From CAMLFJ01 sp040902305 (GTDB taxonomy: Bacteria > Methylomirabilota > Methylomirabilia > Rokubacteriales > CSP1-6), in the NCBI GenBank assembly GCA_040902305.1, contig JBBDXN010000129.1:1-64000 (forward strand): a DNA stretch of 64,000 nucleotides. Reading direction: 5' to 3'. Numbering within the stretch: the stretch's first letter is position 1; the number at the start of each line of letters is the position of its first letter. The notes beneath the pieces are model-generated. The model did no database searches, was not told the origin of the DNA, and saw only the letters and a program-made list of their open reading frames with translations. The translations under genes and the position numbers were made by a program. Of this stretch, positions 25,636 to 35,459 are shown piece by piece.

Positions 25636-27354
25636 ATGGCCGAGGCGTCGGCATCGCTCAGGCCAAGCCGTCTCGCCGGGCTCGACCGCGCCGCGCCGGT
25701 CTGGCTGCTCGCGGCGGCGACGCTGATCGTGCTGATCCTGCTCCCGCTCGGCTGGCTCGTCTACATCAGCGTGAGCGGGCCGCAGGGCGTCACCCTCGCC
25801 CATTACGCCCGCGTGCTCGGGGACCCGCCGCTGCAGAAGGCGCTAACGAGCACGCTAGTGCTTGGCGTGGGGTCGGGCGCCCTCGCCCTCGCCATCGGCG
25901 CGCCCCTGGCCTGGCTCTCCGCCCGCACCGACCTGCCCGGGCGCCGGATCATCCAGAGCCTCATCATGGCGTCGTTCGTGACCCCGCCGTTCCTGGGCGC
26001 CTTCGCCTGGGTGATGCTCGCCGGCCCCAACGCGGGCTATCTCAACCAGCTCTACCGCGGCCTCACCGGCGCCGAAGGCCCGCTGCTCGACATCTTCACG
26101 ATGCCGGGGCTGATCTTCGTGGTGGCGATCTACACGTTCCCGTACGTCTACATCATGATCGCCAATACCCTCGGCCTCATCGCCTCCGATCTCGAGGACG
26201 CGGCCGCCATCCTGGGGGCGGGCCGCCTGCAGGTGGCGCGGACCATCACGCTGCCGATGGTGCTGCCCGCCATCCTGAGCGGCTTCATCCTGGCCGTGCT
26301 GCAGGCCCTGGCCCTCTTCGGCTCGCCCGCCATCCTGGCCCTGCCCGCCGGCTTCCATACCGTGACCACCCAGATGTGGTCACTCTTCCAGTACCCGCCC
26401 CGGCCCGAGCTGGCCGCCGCCTTCTCGATCCCGCTGCTGCTCGCCACCGCCCTGCTGCTCCTGGCCCAGAAGAAGCTGCTCGGGCGGCGCGGCTACGCCG
26501 CGGTGGGCGGCAAGGGCGGGCAGCGGCGCCCCATCCGGCTCGGCGGGTGGCGCTATCCGGCGCTCGCGGGCTGCCTGGCGGTGCTCGCCTGCGCGGTGTT
26601 CCTGCCCTACGGCATCCTGCTCAAGGCCGCGTTCGCGCGCGCCTGGGCCCAGCCGCTCTCCTTCGAGAACTTCACGCTCGAGAACTGGTCGTTCACGTTC
26701 CTGCACGGCTCGACCCAGGCCGCGATCTTCAACACCCTCGAGCTGGGCGTGCTCACCGCCTGCGTGGGCACCGGGCTCGCCACCCTGCTCGCCTACGTCA
26801 CCAATCGGCGGCTGGTCGCCGGCCACCAGATCCTGGCCTTCCTCGCGCTGGCCCCGGTGGTCATCCCGGGGGTGGTACTGGCGGTGGCCCTCTTCGTCGC
26901 CTACACCCGGCCGCCCTTTCTTCTCTACGGCACGCTCTGGATCCTCTTCATCGCCTATCTGACCAAGGAGATGCCGGTCGGCTACTCGCAGGCCGACGCC
27001 ACCCTGCGCGGCATCCATCCCGAGCTGGAGGAGGCGGGCCGCATCCTGGGGGCGGGCCGGCTGCGCGTGCTGCGCGAGATCACCGCGCCGCTTGCCCGGA
27101 GCGGGATCATCGCGACCTGGTGCTTCGTCTTCATCGGGGTCATCCGCGAGCTGTCGGCCTCCATCATCCTGTTCACCCCGAACACCAAGGTCATGTCGGT
27201 GGTGATCTTCGACCTGAAGGAGGAAGGTCAGTTCGGAGCCATCGCGGTCCTCGGGGTGTTCATGCTCGTGATGACCTTCGCCATCGTGGCCCTCATGCAG
27301 ACGCTGCTCGGCCGTGACGTCCTGGGCGCGCGGCCGTCCGGCGGGGCCGGCTAG
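25636..27354 (+). CDS. ABC transporter permease, fused two-domain (iron type)
   Basis: A 572-residue fused permease with about 12 membrane segments in two homologous halves. Each half has an EAA loop: EDAAAILGAGRLQVARTITLP in the first and EEAGRILGAGRLRVLREITAP in the second, which contact the ATPase. This is the FbpB/AfuB layout of Fe(III)-type importers. The start ATG lies 10 nt after the binding-protein stop. Imports the ligand bound by the upstream protein, powered by the downstream ATPase. Confidence 0.9.
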   Translation: MAEASASLRPSRLAGLDRAAPVWLLAAATLIVLILLPLGWLVYISVSGPQGVTLAHYARVLGDPPLQKALTSTLVLGVGSGALALAIGAPLAWLSARTDLPGRRIIQSLIMASFVTPPFLGAFAWVMLAGPNAGYLNQLYRGLTGAEGPLLDIFTMPGLIFVVAIYTFPYVYIMIANTLGLIASDLEDAAAILGAGRLQVARTITLPMVLPAILSGFILAVLQALALFGSPAILALPAGFHTVTTQMWSLFQYPPRPELAAAFSIPLLLATALLLLAQKKLLGRRGYAAVGGKGGQRRPIRLGGWRYPALAGCLAVLACAVFLPYGILLKAAFARAWAQPLSFENFTLENWSFTFLHGSTQAAIFNTLELGVLTACVGTGLATLLAYVTNRRLVAGHQILAFLALAPVVIPGVVLAVALFVAYTRPPFLLYGTLWILFIAYLTKEMPVGYSQADATLRGIHPELEEAGRILGAGRLRVLREITAPLARSGIIATWCFVFIGVIRELSASIILFTPNTKVMSVVIFDLKEEGQFGAIAVLGVFMLVMTFAIVALMQTLLGRDVLGARPSGGAG

Positions 27355-27358
27355 TCTC

Positions 27359-28441
27359 GTGCCCGGGGTCGTCATCACCGGCCTCCGCAAGCACTTCGGC
27401 GACGTCGCCGCGGTGGCCGGGCTCGACCTCACCGTGCGGCCCGGCGAGCTGGTCGCCCTGCTCGGCCCCTCCGGCTGCGGCAAGACGACCACCCTGCGGC
27501 TGGTCGCGGGCTTCATGGCCCCGGACGGAGGCGAGATCCGCGTCGGGGAGCGCGTGCTCTCCTCTCCGAGCACCGTGATCCCGCCCGAGCGCCGGCGCAT
27601 GGCGATGATCTTCCAGAGCTACGCGCTCTGGCCGCACATGACGGTGGCCCAGAACGTGGCCTACGGGCTCCGCTTCGCCAGGACGCCCCGTGCCGAGCGC
27701 AATGATCGGGTAGACGAGATGCTCCGCGCGGTGCAGCTCGCGGGCTACGGCGCGCGCTACCCCGGCGAGCTGTCGGGGGGCCAGCAGCAGCGGGTCGCGG
27801 TGGCGCGGGCCCTGGTGGTGGAGCCGGAGATCCTGCTGCTCGACGAGCCCCTGAGCAATCTCGACGCGAGCCTCCGCGAGGAGATGCGCTTCGAGATTCG
27901 CCGCCTGCACGAGCGCTTCGGCATCACCACGCTCTACGTCACCCACGACCAGGCGGAGGCGATGGTGATCTCGGACCGGGTCGCGGTGCTGCGGAACGGG
28001 CGCGTCGTCCAAATCGGCGCGCCGCAGGAGCTGTTCGAGCAGCCGCGCACGCGCTTCGTGGCCGAGTTCATCGGCAAGACCAACCTGATCGACGCGGTCG
28101 CGGACGGCGCGGGCAGCGTCGCGCGCGGCCGCCTCCGGGTGCGGGTGGCCGCCGACGGCCTCATCCCCGGCGCGCCGGCGGTGGTCTCGATCCGGCCCCA
28201 CCTGATCACGCTCGGCCCGCGCGCCGACCCCCGGACCGAGGCTCCGGACGCGAACGTCCTCGCGGGCACGGTGATCCGGGCGAGCTACCTCGGGGACACG
28301 GTGGACTACCAGGTCGGCCTAGAGGACAGCGACGTGGTCCTGCGGGTCATCGGCCCCACCCCGGCCCGCGCGCGGGCCGGCGAGCCGGTCGCGGTGACGA
28401 TGCCCGCCGAGGCCTGTATCCTGCTCCCCGCGGAAGACTGA
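27359..28441 (+). CDS. ABC transporter ATP-binding protein (iron/putrescine type)
   Basis: A 360-residue ATPase with Walker A GPSGCGKTTTLRL, signature LSGGQQQRVAVARAL, Walker B ILLLDEPLSNLDASL and switch His in TLYVTHDQAEAM. The C-terminal third is a TOBE domain (residues about 285-355). Start GTG at 27359 was chosen because it gives the normal N-terminus VITGLRKHFGDVAAVAGL; upstream in-frame codons lie inside the permease gene. It completes the importer. Confidence 0.9.
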   Translation: MPGVVITGLRKHFGDVAAVAGLDLTVRPGELVALLGPSGCGKTTTLRLVAGFMAPDGGEIRVGERVLSSPSTVIPPERRRMAMIFQSYALWPHMTVAQNVAYGLRFARTPRAERNDRVDEMLRAVQLAGYGARYPGELSGGQQQRVAVARALVVEPEILLLDEPLSNLDASLREEMRFEIRRLHERFGITTLYVTHDQAEAMVISDRVAVLRNGRVVQIGAPQELFEQPRTRFVAEFIGKTNLIDAVADGAGSVARGRLRVRVAADGLIPGAPAVVSIRPHLITLGPRADPRTEAPDANVLAGTVIRASYLGDTVDYQVGLEDSDVVLRVIGPTPARARAGEPVAVTMPAEACILLPAED

Positions 28442-28457
28442 CCCGCCGGTTCATGAG

Positions 28458-29576
28458 CTACAGACCGCCCCAGACTTCCTCGGCCAGCTCGACGCAGAGC
28501 GCGAGCTTCGCCCTCTGGTGCTCGACCGCGACCTCGTTGCCCTCGAGCGTCGAGGAGAAGCCGCACTGCGGGCTGATGCATAGCTGGTCGAGCGGGAGGT
28601 ACTTCGAGGCTTCGTCCAGACGCCGCTTGAGGTCGGCCTTCCCCTCGAGCGCCCCCACCTTGGTGGTGACGAGGCCCAGCACCACCCGGAGGTGCTTCGG
28701 GGCGTGGCGCAGGGGCGAGAAGTCCCCGGAGCGCGCGTCGTCGAACTCGAGGAAGAAGCCGTCGTAGGGCATCTGGTTGAAGATGGCCTCCGCCACCTTC
28801 TCGTAGCCGCCCTGGGCGCGCCAGCTCGAGCGGAAGTTACCGCGGCAGAGATGCGTGCAGACCACCAGGTCCTTCGGCCGGTCGCGCAGGGTGGCCTGGA
28901 TCAGCTTCACCGACAGGGCCAGCACCTCGTCGGGATCCTCGCCGCGGGCGCGGCCCTGCGCGCGCATGTCCTCGTCGCAGAGGTAGGCCAGGCTCACGTC
29001 GTCGAGCTGGAGATACCGGCAGCCCGCCGCGTAGAGATCGGCGATCTCCGCGCGGTAGGCGGCGGCGGTGTCCTCCACGAAGCCGTCGAGATCCGGGTAG
29101 ACCGCCCGGTCGATGTTGGCGCGCCCGACCTGGGAGTAGAGCATGCAGGGCGACGGGATCGTGAGCTTGGCGGTGCGCGAGGTGGCCGATCGGAGGAAGC
29201 GGAACGCGTCCACGAAGATCGGCGCGGGGCGCCCGACGCGCGAGGCGACGCGCAGGTCGGGCCGGGTGTAGTTCACGTCGCCCGCGCGGCCGTGGAAGGT
29301 CACCGGGAGCTGCCGGCCCTCGCTGGCGAGGCCGCCCAGGCGAGTCAGGAAATCCATGTGCCAGGACTTCCGGCGCATCTCGCCGTCGGTGACGCCCTGG
29401 AGCCCGGTTTCTTCCTGAAGTCGCACCGCCTCGCGAATGGCCGCGTCCTCGGCGGTGGCGAGGTCGGCCGCGCTCGCCCGGCCCGCGTCCTTCTCGATCC
29501 GCAGGGCCTTGAGCGCGGGCGGGCGCAGCAGGCTGCCCACGTGATCGGCGCGGAACGGCGCGCGGGGCGTGGCCAT
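28458..29576 (-). CDS. Methionine synthase II (cobalamin-independent) family protein
   Basis: A 372-residue TIM-barrel protein similar to the catalytic half of MetE. It begins FRADHVGSLLRPPALK, the folate/homocysteine barrel start, and has LQLDDVSLAYLCDED, DLVVCTHLCRGNF with metal His and Cys, FFLEFDDARSGDF, and ISPQCGFSSTLEGN with the distal metal Cys. Without the MetE N-terminal domain it is more like MetE-core or archaeal-type methyltransferases. Likely methyl or thiol transfer to an unknown acceptor. It is the last gene of a coupled minus-strand operon, 2 nt after the ketopantoate-reductase-like gene. Confidence 0.83.
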   Translation of the reverse strand: MATPRAPFRADHVGSLLRPPALKALRIEKDAGRASAADLATAEDAAIREAVRLQEETGLQGVTDGEMRRKSWHMDFLTRLGGLASEGRQLPVTFHGRAGDVNYTRPDLRVASRVGRPAPIFVDAFRFLRSATSRTAKLTIPSPCMLYSQVGRANIDRAVYPDLDGFVEDTAAAYRAEIADLYAAGCRYLQLDDVSLAYLCDEDMRAQGRARGEDPDEVLALSVKLIQATLRDRPKDLVVCTHLCRGNFRSSWRAQGGYEKVAEAIFNQMPYDGFFLEFDDARSGDFSPLRHAPKHLRVVLGLVTTKVGALEGKADLKRRLDEASKYLPLDQLCISPQCGFSSTLEGNEVAVEHQRAKLALCVELAEEVWGGL

Positions 29577-29578
29577 GG

Positions 29579-30553
29579 CTAGTAGAGCCCCCTCCCGGCC
29601 GCGAAGACGCGGGTGAGCCCGAGCAGCGCGTCGGTGCTGGGGGTGGGCACGCCGACCCGGCCACCGATCTCGCTCACCGCGGTGAGCAAGCCGTCGATCT
29701 CGAGCGGCTTGCCCGCCTCCACGTCCTGCAGCATCGAGGTCTTGAAGGCGCCCAGCTTGCGCGTCACCGCGTTCCGCTCTTCCCCGCTCTGATGGATCGG
29801 ACACCCGATGCGATCGCCGATGGCCGCCGCCTCCGCCATGATCGCGAGCGTGAAGCGGTCGAGCAGCGGATCGTCGAGGAGGCGGTCGCAGGTGGCCCCG
29901 GTCAGCGCCGACATGGGGTTCATGGTCATGTTGCCCCACAGCTTGTACCACACGTCGGCCTGGATGCGCTTGCTGACCGTCGTCTCGAAGCCGGCCGCGG
30001 TCAGCCGATCGGCCAGCGCGCTCACCCGCCCCGAGGCGCCGCCACCGGGCTCGCCGACGATCAGGCCGCGGCCGAAGCCGTGGCGCACCAGGCCGGGCGC
30101 GCGCACCGAGCAGGTGGCGTGCACCACGCAGCCGACGACGTGGGCGAGCGGGATCGCGGCCGCGATCCGGCCCTCCGGATCGACCGACCGCACCGCGGTG
30201 CCCTCGTGGGGCCCGCCGAGGCCGTGGAAGAACCACCACGGCACGCCGTTCATCGCGGTGAGCACCACCGTGTCCGGCCCGAGCAGCGGCCGCACCTTCT
30301 CCGCGAGGTCCGGCAGCGACGGGCCCTTCACCGCGAGCACGACCAGCTCCTGCGGCCCCAGCCCGCCCGTCTCCTCGACCACCCGCACCGGCGCGGTGAG
30401 CACCGCGCCCCCCTGCTCGAGCCGGAAGCCGTGGGCGCGCAGCGCGGCCGCGGTCGCCCCGCGCGCCAGCGCGCTGACGCGGGCGCCGCCGCGCGCGAGC
30501 TGGAGGCCGATGAAGGTTCCGATCGCGCCGGCGCCCACCACGCACACCCTCAT
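29579..30553 (-). CDS. 2-Dehydropantoate 2-reductase-like protein (ApbA/PanE family)
   Basis: A 324-residue NADPH-dependent reductase. Rossmann motif VCVVGAGAIGTFIGLQLARGG, catalytic Lys region in KRIQADVWYKLWGNMTMNPM, and Asn/Ser contacts typical of PanE. The canonical reaction reduces ketopantoate to pantoate, but the family is broad. Its ATG overlaps the cyclase stop (ATGA). Linkage with signalling genes is unusual for a pantothenate enzyme, so another keto-acid substrate is possible. Confidence 0.85.
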   Translation of the reverse strand: MRVCVVGAGAIGTFIGLQLARGGARVSALARGATAAALRAHGFRLEQGGAVLTAPVRVVEETGGLGPQELVVLAVKGPSLPDLAEKVRPLLGPDTVVLTAMNGVPWWFFHGLGGPHEGTAVRSVDPEGRIAAAIPLAHVVGCVVHATCSVRAPGLVRHGFGRGLIVGEPGGGASGRVSALADRLTAAGFETTVSKRIQADVWYKLWGNMTMNPMSALTGATCDRLLDDPLLDRFTLAIMAEAAAIGDRIGCPIHQSGEERNAVTRKLGAFKTSMLQDVEAGKPLEIDGLLTAVSEIGGRVGVPTPSTDALLGLTRVFAAGRGLY

Positions 30554-31653
30554 GACGGGGGCGCGGTGAGCCGCACCACGTTGAAGGCCTTCACCGGACG
30601 CTGGAAGCCTTTCAGGATGAGCTCGCCGACCGGCTCGACCTCGGCGAGGCCTTCCACTCCGCCCGCCACCCGCTGGGAGAGCAGGATCTGCCCCGGCTTG
30701 GCCTCCCCGCAGAGCCGCGCGGCGAGATTGGTCACGGTGCCGATGGCCCCGTAATCCCAGCGGCCCTCGAAGCCGACCGCGCCGATGGTGGCGTAGCCCT
30801 GGGCGATGCCGACGCCGAAGTCGAGGTCGAACCCGCGCCTGCGCCACGTCTCGGTGAGCGCGGCGATGCGGTCCCGCATCGCGCCGGCCATGCGGACGGC
30901 CCGCGCCGCCGGGTCGGGCACCTCCACCGGGTCGTTGAAGAAGATCATCATGCCGTCGCCCGCGAAGCGCTCGAGCGTGCCCTCCGCGGCGAGGATCAGG
31001 CGGCCCATCTCCGCGTGGTACTCCCGCAGCACCGTCATGACCTCTTCTGGCTCGGCGGTCTCCGCGAACGCGGTGAAGCCACGGAGATCGAGGAAGACCA
31101 CCGTGACCTCCCGGCGGTGGCTCTTGAGCGGGTCCGCGGCGTCGCCGGCCACGATCAGCTCGGCGAGCTGGGGCGAGAAGAAGCGGCGCAGCCGCCCCAG
31201 CCGCTCGAGCTGGGCCACCTGGTCCCGCACGCGCTGCTCGAGCGTCCGGTTCAGCTCCTCCAGCTCGCGGTGCAGCGCACGGATGCGCAGAAGCGAGCGC
31301 ACGCGGGCCAGCAGCTCGGGCTGGTTGATCGGCTTGCTCAGGAAGTCGTCGGCGCCCACCTCGATCCCCTTGACCCGCTCGGTGGCGGGGTCGAGCGCGG
31401 TGACCATGACGACCGGCAGGAGCCGCGTCGCCTCGTCGGCCCGCAGCCGCCGGCATACCTCGTACCCGCTCATCTCCGGCATCACGACGTCCAGGAGCAC
31501 CAGATCCGGTTGCTCGGCCCGCACCCGCTCCAGGGCGACCGCGCCGGACGGCGCGGTGATCACCGCGTAGCCGTGGCCGGTGAGCACGCCTTCCAGTAGC
31601 TTCACGTTCATCGGCGTGTCGTCCACCACCAGGATGCGGGCCGGCTCGTTCAC
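30550..31653 (-). CDS. Response-regulator class III adenylate/guanylate cyclase
   Basis: A 367-residue two-domain protein. A receiver domain (residues 1-125) has phospho-acceptor D55 (LVLLDVVMPEMSGY). A coiled-coil linker and a class III nucleotide cyclase domain (about 170-345) follow. Metal Asp residues appear in VVFLDLRGFTAF and RFAGDGMMIFF. The purine/transition-state strand is WDYGAIGTVTNLAARL. Phosphorylation by the upstream kinase probably controls cAMP or cGMP production; ATP versus GTP preference cannot be told. It overlaps the CheY-like gene by 4 nt upstream and the PanE-like gene by 4 nt downstream. Confidence 0.9.
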   Translation of the reverse strand: MNEPARILVVDDTPMNVKLLEGVLTGHGYAVITAPSGAVALERVRAEQPDLVLLDVVMPEMSGYEVCRRLRADEATRLLPVVMVTALDPATERVKGIEVGADDFLSKPINQPELLARVRSLLRIRALHRELEELNRTLEQRVRDQVAQLERLGRLRRFFSPQLAELIVAGDAADPLKSHRREVTVVFLDLRGFTAFAETAEPEEVMTVLREYHAEMGRLILAAEGTLERFAGDGMMIFFNDPVEVPDPAARAVRMAGAMRDRIAALTETWRRRGFDLDFGVGIAQGYATIGAVGFEGRWDYGAIGTVTNLAARLCGEAKPGQILLSQRVAGGVEGLAEVEPVGELILKGFQRPVKAFNVVRLTAPPS

Positions 31654-32045
31654 CGCGCGCTCCCGCCCTTCGTCGGGCGATCCAGCATCTCGCGCACCGC
31701 GGCCACGAACTGGGTCACGTCGATCGGCTTGGCCTGATAGCCGTCAAATCCCGCCGCCATGATCTTCTGCCGGTCCTGGGTCATGGCCGACGCGGTCACC
31801 GCGATCACCGGGACGGCCCGCGTCCGCGCGTCGGATCGCAGCACCTGGAGCGCCTCGATCCCGTTCATGCGGGGGAGCTGGATGTCCATCAGGACCAGGG
31901 CGGGCGGCGTCGCCTGCGCCAGCGCGATCCCGTCCTCCGCGTTGTCGGCCTCCGCGGTCCGGTACCCGTGGAACTGGAGGATGTCGCGCTCCAGCTTCCG
32001 GTTCTTCTCGTTGTCCTCGACGATCAGGATCAGCTCGCCGGCCAT
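31650..32045 (-). CDS. CheY-like single-domain response regulator
   Basis: A 131-residue stand-alone receiver domain. Acidic pair in LILIVEDNEKNR, phosphorylation site D54 in VLMDIQLPRMNG, Thr in VIAVTASAM and Lys in GYQAKPIDVTQF are all present. No output domain, so it should act as a phosphate shuttle, sink or protein-interaction switch between the kinase (overlap 16 nt upstream) and the cyclase (overlap 4 nt downstream). Confidence 0.92.
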   Translation of the reverse strand: MAGELILIVEDNEKNRKLERDILQFHGYRTAEADNAEDGIALAQATPPALVLMDIQLPRMNGIEALQVLRSDARTRAVPVIAVTASAMTQDRQKIMAAGFDGYQAKPIDVTQFVAAVREMLDRPTKGGSAR

Positions 32046-35000
32046 GGTCGCTCCGGAACAGAGAAGGTGAACGTGGAGCCCTGGCCGACCTGGCTCTTGA
32101 CCCAGAGGCGGCCGCCGTGCAGCTCCACGAGCTTGCGGGCGAGGGTCAGGCCGAGTCCCGTGCCCTCCCGCTTGTGGGCGTAGTCGCCGCCCACCTGCCG
32201 GAACTCCTCGAAGATCAGCTCCTGGTTCTCCGGCGCGATCCCGATGCCGGTGTCGGCCACCGAGATCTCCACGCCGCCGTCGGTGGGCACCGCGCGCACC
32301 TCGATGCGGCCGCCCTCCGGCGTGAACTTCACCGCGTTGGACAGGAGATTCAGCATCACCTGCTTGACCTTCCGCTCGTCGGCCACGAACTCGCCGAGCC
32401 GGCCGTCCACCTCGAAGGTCACGTCGATGCCGTGCCGGACCGCGCGCTCGCGCACGAGGATGAGCGTATCCTGAATCGCCTGGGGCAAATGGAAACGCGC
32501 CAGCTCCAGGTCCATCCGGCCCGCCTCGACCTTCGAGAGATCGAGGATGTCGTTGATGAGCGAGAGCAGGTGCCGGCCGGACGACAGGACGTCCTGGAGA
32601 TACTCGTCCTGCTTGGGGTTCAGCTCCCCGAACATGCGCTGGAGCAGCACCTCCGAGAAGCCGATGATCGCGTTCAACGGGGTGCGCAGCTCGTGCGACA
32701 TGCTCGCGAGGAACTCCGACTTGTGCCGGTCGGCGACCTCGAGCAGCTGGCTCTTCTCCTCGATCTCGCGGAAGAGATGCGCGTTGGCGATGGCCACCTT
32801 CGACTGGTTGGCCAGGGCGGTCATGAGGCTCACGATGCGCTCGTCGAAGTCCCCGGGCCGGCGACGGACGACCACGATACCCCGGGCGATGTCGCCGCCC
32901 CCCATCGGCACCGTGAGCACGGCGCGGAGGCCCTCCTCGAGGAAGAGCGCGCGGAAGGGATAGTCGTGCGCCTCCTCCACGTCCGGGATCTGCACCGGCT
33001 GACCCGCGGCGGTGGCCTGACTGATCGTCCCGTGGTCGACCCCCACCGACAGGTGCTGCACCGCGCTCACGAACTCCCGGCTCAGCCCCTGGCTCACCAC
33101 CACGTCGAACGTCTTGCGCTCCGGACTGAGCTCGAAGATCCCGCAGCCGTCCGCGCCGGAGAGCGCGATGGCGCGCCGCGCCACCGTGTCGAGGATCTCG
33201 CGGAGATCGAGGGAGGAGCTCACCGCCCGGATGACCTCGCTGAGGGCGCCGGTCTCCTCCAGCGACTGCGAGAGATCGTGCGTCCGGGCCCGCAGCTCCT
33301 GGAACAGGCGCACGTTCTCGATCGCGATTACCGCCTGGTCCGCGAAGGTCTGCAACAGCGCGATCTGCTTGTCGGTGAAGGGGCGGACTTCCAGCCGGCG
33401 GATCACGATGACGCCGATCGGAGTGCCCTCGCGCAGCATCGGGGTCACGAGCGTGGTGCGATTGCCGGCGCGCTCCTGCAGGGAGCGGGACTGGGGGTAC
33501 TCCGCGAGCTCGGCGGCCAGGTCGGGCACGTGAATGGTGCGCCGCTCCAGCACTGCCCGCCCGCCCACCCAGTCCGGGCTGATCTCGAGTCGGGTCGGCC
33601 GCCCGCGGTACTCTCCGTAGTTCGCCACGAGCTGCAGGAACGCGCCATCCACCTGGAGCACCAGGGCGTCAGTCGCGTCACAGACGCGCCCCGCGTTCTG
33701 GGCCACCGTGTCCAGAATCGGCTGGAGATCGGTCGGAGAGCTGCTGATGGCGCTGAGGATCTCGGCGGTGGCGGTCTGCTGCTCCAGCGTCTCGGTCAGG
33801 GCGCGGTTGCGCACCTGCAGCTCCTGGAACAGGCGCACGTTCTCGATCGCGATCACCGCCTGGTCCGCGAAGGTCTCGAGCAGCGCGACCTGCTGGTCGC
33901 TGAAGGGCCGTACATCCGTCCGGAACGCGGTGATCGCGCCGATCGCGACGCCCTCGCGCAGGAGCGGCACGCCCACGGTGGCCGCGATGCCCTGGCGCCG
34001 GATGGCCGGCGCGATGTCCGGGTACTCGGCCTCAAGATCGATCCGCAGGTCGTCGATCCGGATGGTCCGGCGCTCGAGGGCAACCCGGCCCGATACCGAG
34101 CCGCGCGTCAATGGCCTTGCCTCGCCGGCTTCCAGGCTGGACTTGACCGGGCCGTGCCGGGCCACGAGCCGCATCTGCGACCCCTCGATCTGAAAGATCT
34201 GGGCGTTCTGGGCGTCGCAGAGGCGCGCGGCGGCCTCCACGACCGCCGCCATCACCGGCTGGAGATCGGTCGGGGAGCTGCTGATGACCCCGAGGATCTC
34301 GGCGGTCGCGGTCTGCTGCTCGAGCGACTCGGTCAGCTCGTGGGTGCGCTCGTCGACCTTGCGCTCGAGGCCCGCGTAGGACTCCTGGAGCTTGCCCGCC
34401 ATGCTGTTGAACTGCTCGGCCAGCCCTTCCAGCTCGTCGCCGGTGCGCACCACGATGCGGTCGGTCAGGTTGCCCTCGCCGAATCGGGCCGCCCCCGCCT
34501 GCAGCGCCCGGATCGGCTTCACCATGGTGCGGGCCAGGATCAGGCTGACGATCACCGACAGGGCGATGCCGACCATCTCGAGCAGGGCGGTGCGGCGGAC
34601 CGACGCCTCCAGGGGGGCGAAGGCCTCCTCGAGGGGCTGCTCGACGAACACCGTCCAGCCTAGCGACGGGATCGCCACGTGGGCGGTCAGGACCCGCTCA
34701 CCCTTCAGGTTGCGCGCGACCGTCGCGGTACCCGCCCCGTCGCCGAGGGCGGGAGGGGACGTGAGCGCCGCCTTCACGTGCTCGAGGCGGCCGAGATCGG
34801 TCTTCTGGAGTACCAGGCTGATATCGGGGTGCGCGATCAGGGCCCCCTGCCCATCCACCACGAGGGCCTGGCCGGCCTTGCCCACCCTGATCTGGGACAC
34901 CACATCCCAGATGAACTTGAGGTTCACCTCCACCGCGGTGACCCCCCCGGCCTTGCCCTCCGCGATGGCGATGGCCATGTAGGGCTCGGACTCCTTGCGG

Positions 35001-35449
35001 AAGTACACCGGCCCGCGGTAGAGCCGGTTGGCGCGGGCCTCCGTGAAGCGCGGGTCGGCCGACAGGTCGATGTTGCTGCCGAACACCTCCATGGCCAGGC
35101 GGGAGATTCGCACCTGCTCCCGCCCGGCCGGGTCGATGTAGGTGATCTCGGTGATCGGGGGCACCTGCCGCTGCAGCCGGTAGAAGTCGACCCGCCGCTG
35201 CTCGAGCGGGGCCGTCGCCGCGGCGCGGGGCTGGATCACCCAGCCCATCTGGCGTTCGATCTCGGTGATGAACCCCTCGATGCGGACGGCCGCGGCCTGC
35301 GCCTTCTCCCGCTGGAGGGCCGAGAGCACCACCTTGCTCTCCTGGTAGGAAAAGTAGATCTCGATGAGGCCGCTGGCGAGCAGGGCGACGGTGACGAGGA
35401 GGGAGAAGAAGATGACGTACTTCCAGAACAGCCGCCGGCGCCTGGCCAT
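32030..35449 (-). CDS. Large membrane histidine kinase: Cache, HAMP, three GAF domains
   Basis: An 1139-residue sensor kinase. TM1 spans about residues 10-30, a periplasmic double-Cache-like sensor about 35-285, TM2 about 288-308 and HAMP about 309-365. Three GAF domains lie near 390-545, 570-720 and 745-895. The first two are near-repeats joined by the same SSPTDLQP linker, suggesting duplication. HisKA has H919 (SMSHELRTPLNAIIG), followed by HATPase (N box LNLLSNAVKFT, G boxes VADTGIGIAPEN and GTGLGLTLARK). It senses an extracellular ligand plus one or more cytoplasmic signals. It ends without its own receiver; the two downstream receivers are the probable targets. Start fixed by the promoter 10 nt upstream. 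Confidence 0.92.
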   Translation of the reverse strand: MARRRRLFWKYVIFFSLLVTVALLASGLIEIYFSYQESKVVLSALQREKAQAAAVRIEGFITEIERQMGWVIQPRAAATAPLEQRRVDFYRLQRQVPPITEITYIDPAGREQVRISRLAMEVFGSNIDLSADPRFTEARANRLYRGPVYFRKESEPYMAIAIAEGKAGGVTAVEVNLKFIWDVVSQIRVGKAGQALVVDGQGALIAHPDISLVLQKTDLGRLEHVKAALTSPPALGDGAGTATVARNLKGERVLTAHVAIPSLGWTVFVEQPLEEAFAPLEASVRRTALLEMVGIALSVIVSLILARTMVKPIRALQAGAARFGEGNLTDRIVVRTGDELEGLAEQFNSMAGKLQESYAGLERKVDERTHELTESLEQQTATAEILGVISSSPTDLQPVMAAVVEAAARLCDAQNAQIFQIEGSQMRLVARHGPVKSSLEAGEARPLTRGSVSGRVALERRTIRIDDLRIDLEAEYPDIAPAIRRQGIAATVGVPLLREGVAIGAITAFRTDVRPFSDQQVALLETFADQAVIAIENVRLFQELQVRNRALTETLEQQTATAEILSAISSSPTDLQPILDTVAQNAGRVCDATDALVLQVDGAFLQLVANYGEYRGRPTRLEISPDWVGGRAVLERRTIHVPDLAAELAEYPQSRSLQERAGNRTTLVTPMLREGTPIGVIVIRRLEVRPFTDKQIALLQTFADQAVIAIENVRLFQELRARTHDLSQSLEETGALSEVIRAVSSSLDLREILDTVARRAIALSGADGCGIFELSPERKTFDVVVSQGLSREFVSAVQHLSVGVDHGTISQATAAGQPVQIPDVEEAHDYPFRALFLEEGLRAVLTVPMGGGDIARGIVVVRRRPGDFDERIVSLMTALANQSKVAIANAHLFREIEEKSQLLEVADRHKSEFLASMSHELRTPLNAIIGFSEVLLQRMFGELNPKQDEYLQDVLSSGRHLLSLINDILDLSKVEAGRMDLELARFHLPQAIQDTLILVRERAVRHGIDVTFEVDGRLGEFVADERKVKQVMLNLLSNAVKFTPEGGRIEVRAVPTDGGVEISVADTGIGIAPENQELIFEEFRQVGGDYAHKREGTGLGLTLARKLVELHGGRLWVKSQVGQGSTFTFSVPERPWPAS

Positions 35450-35459
35450 CGTTCCGGCG

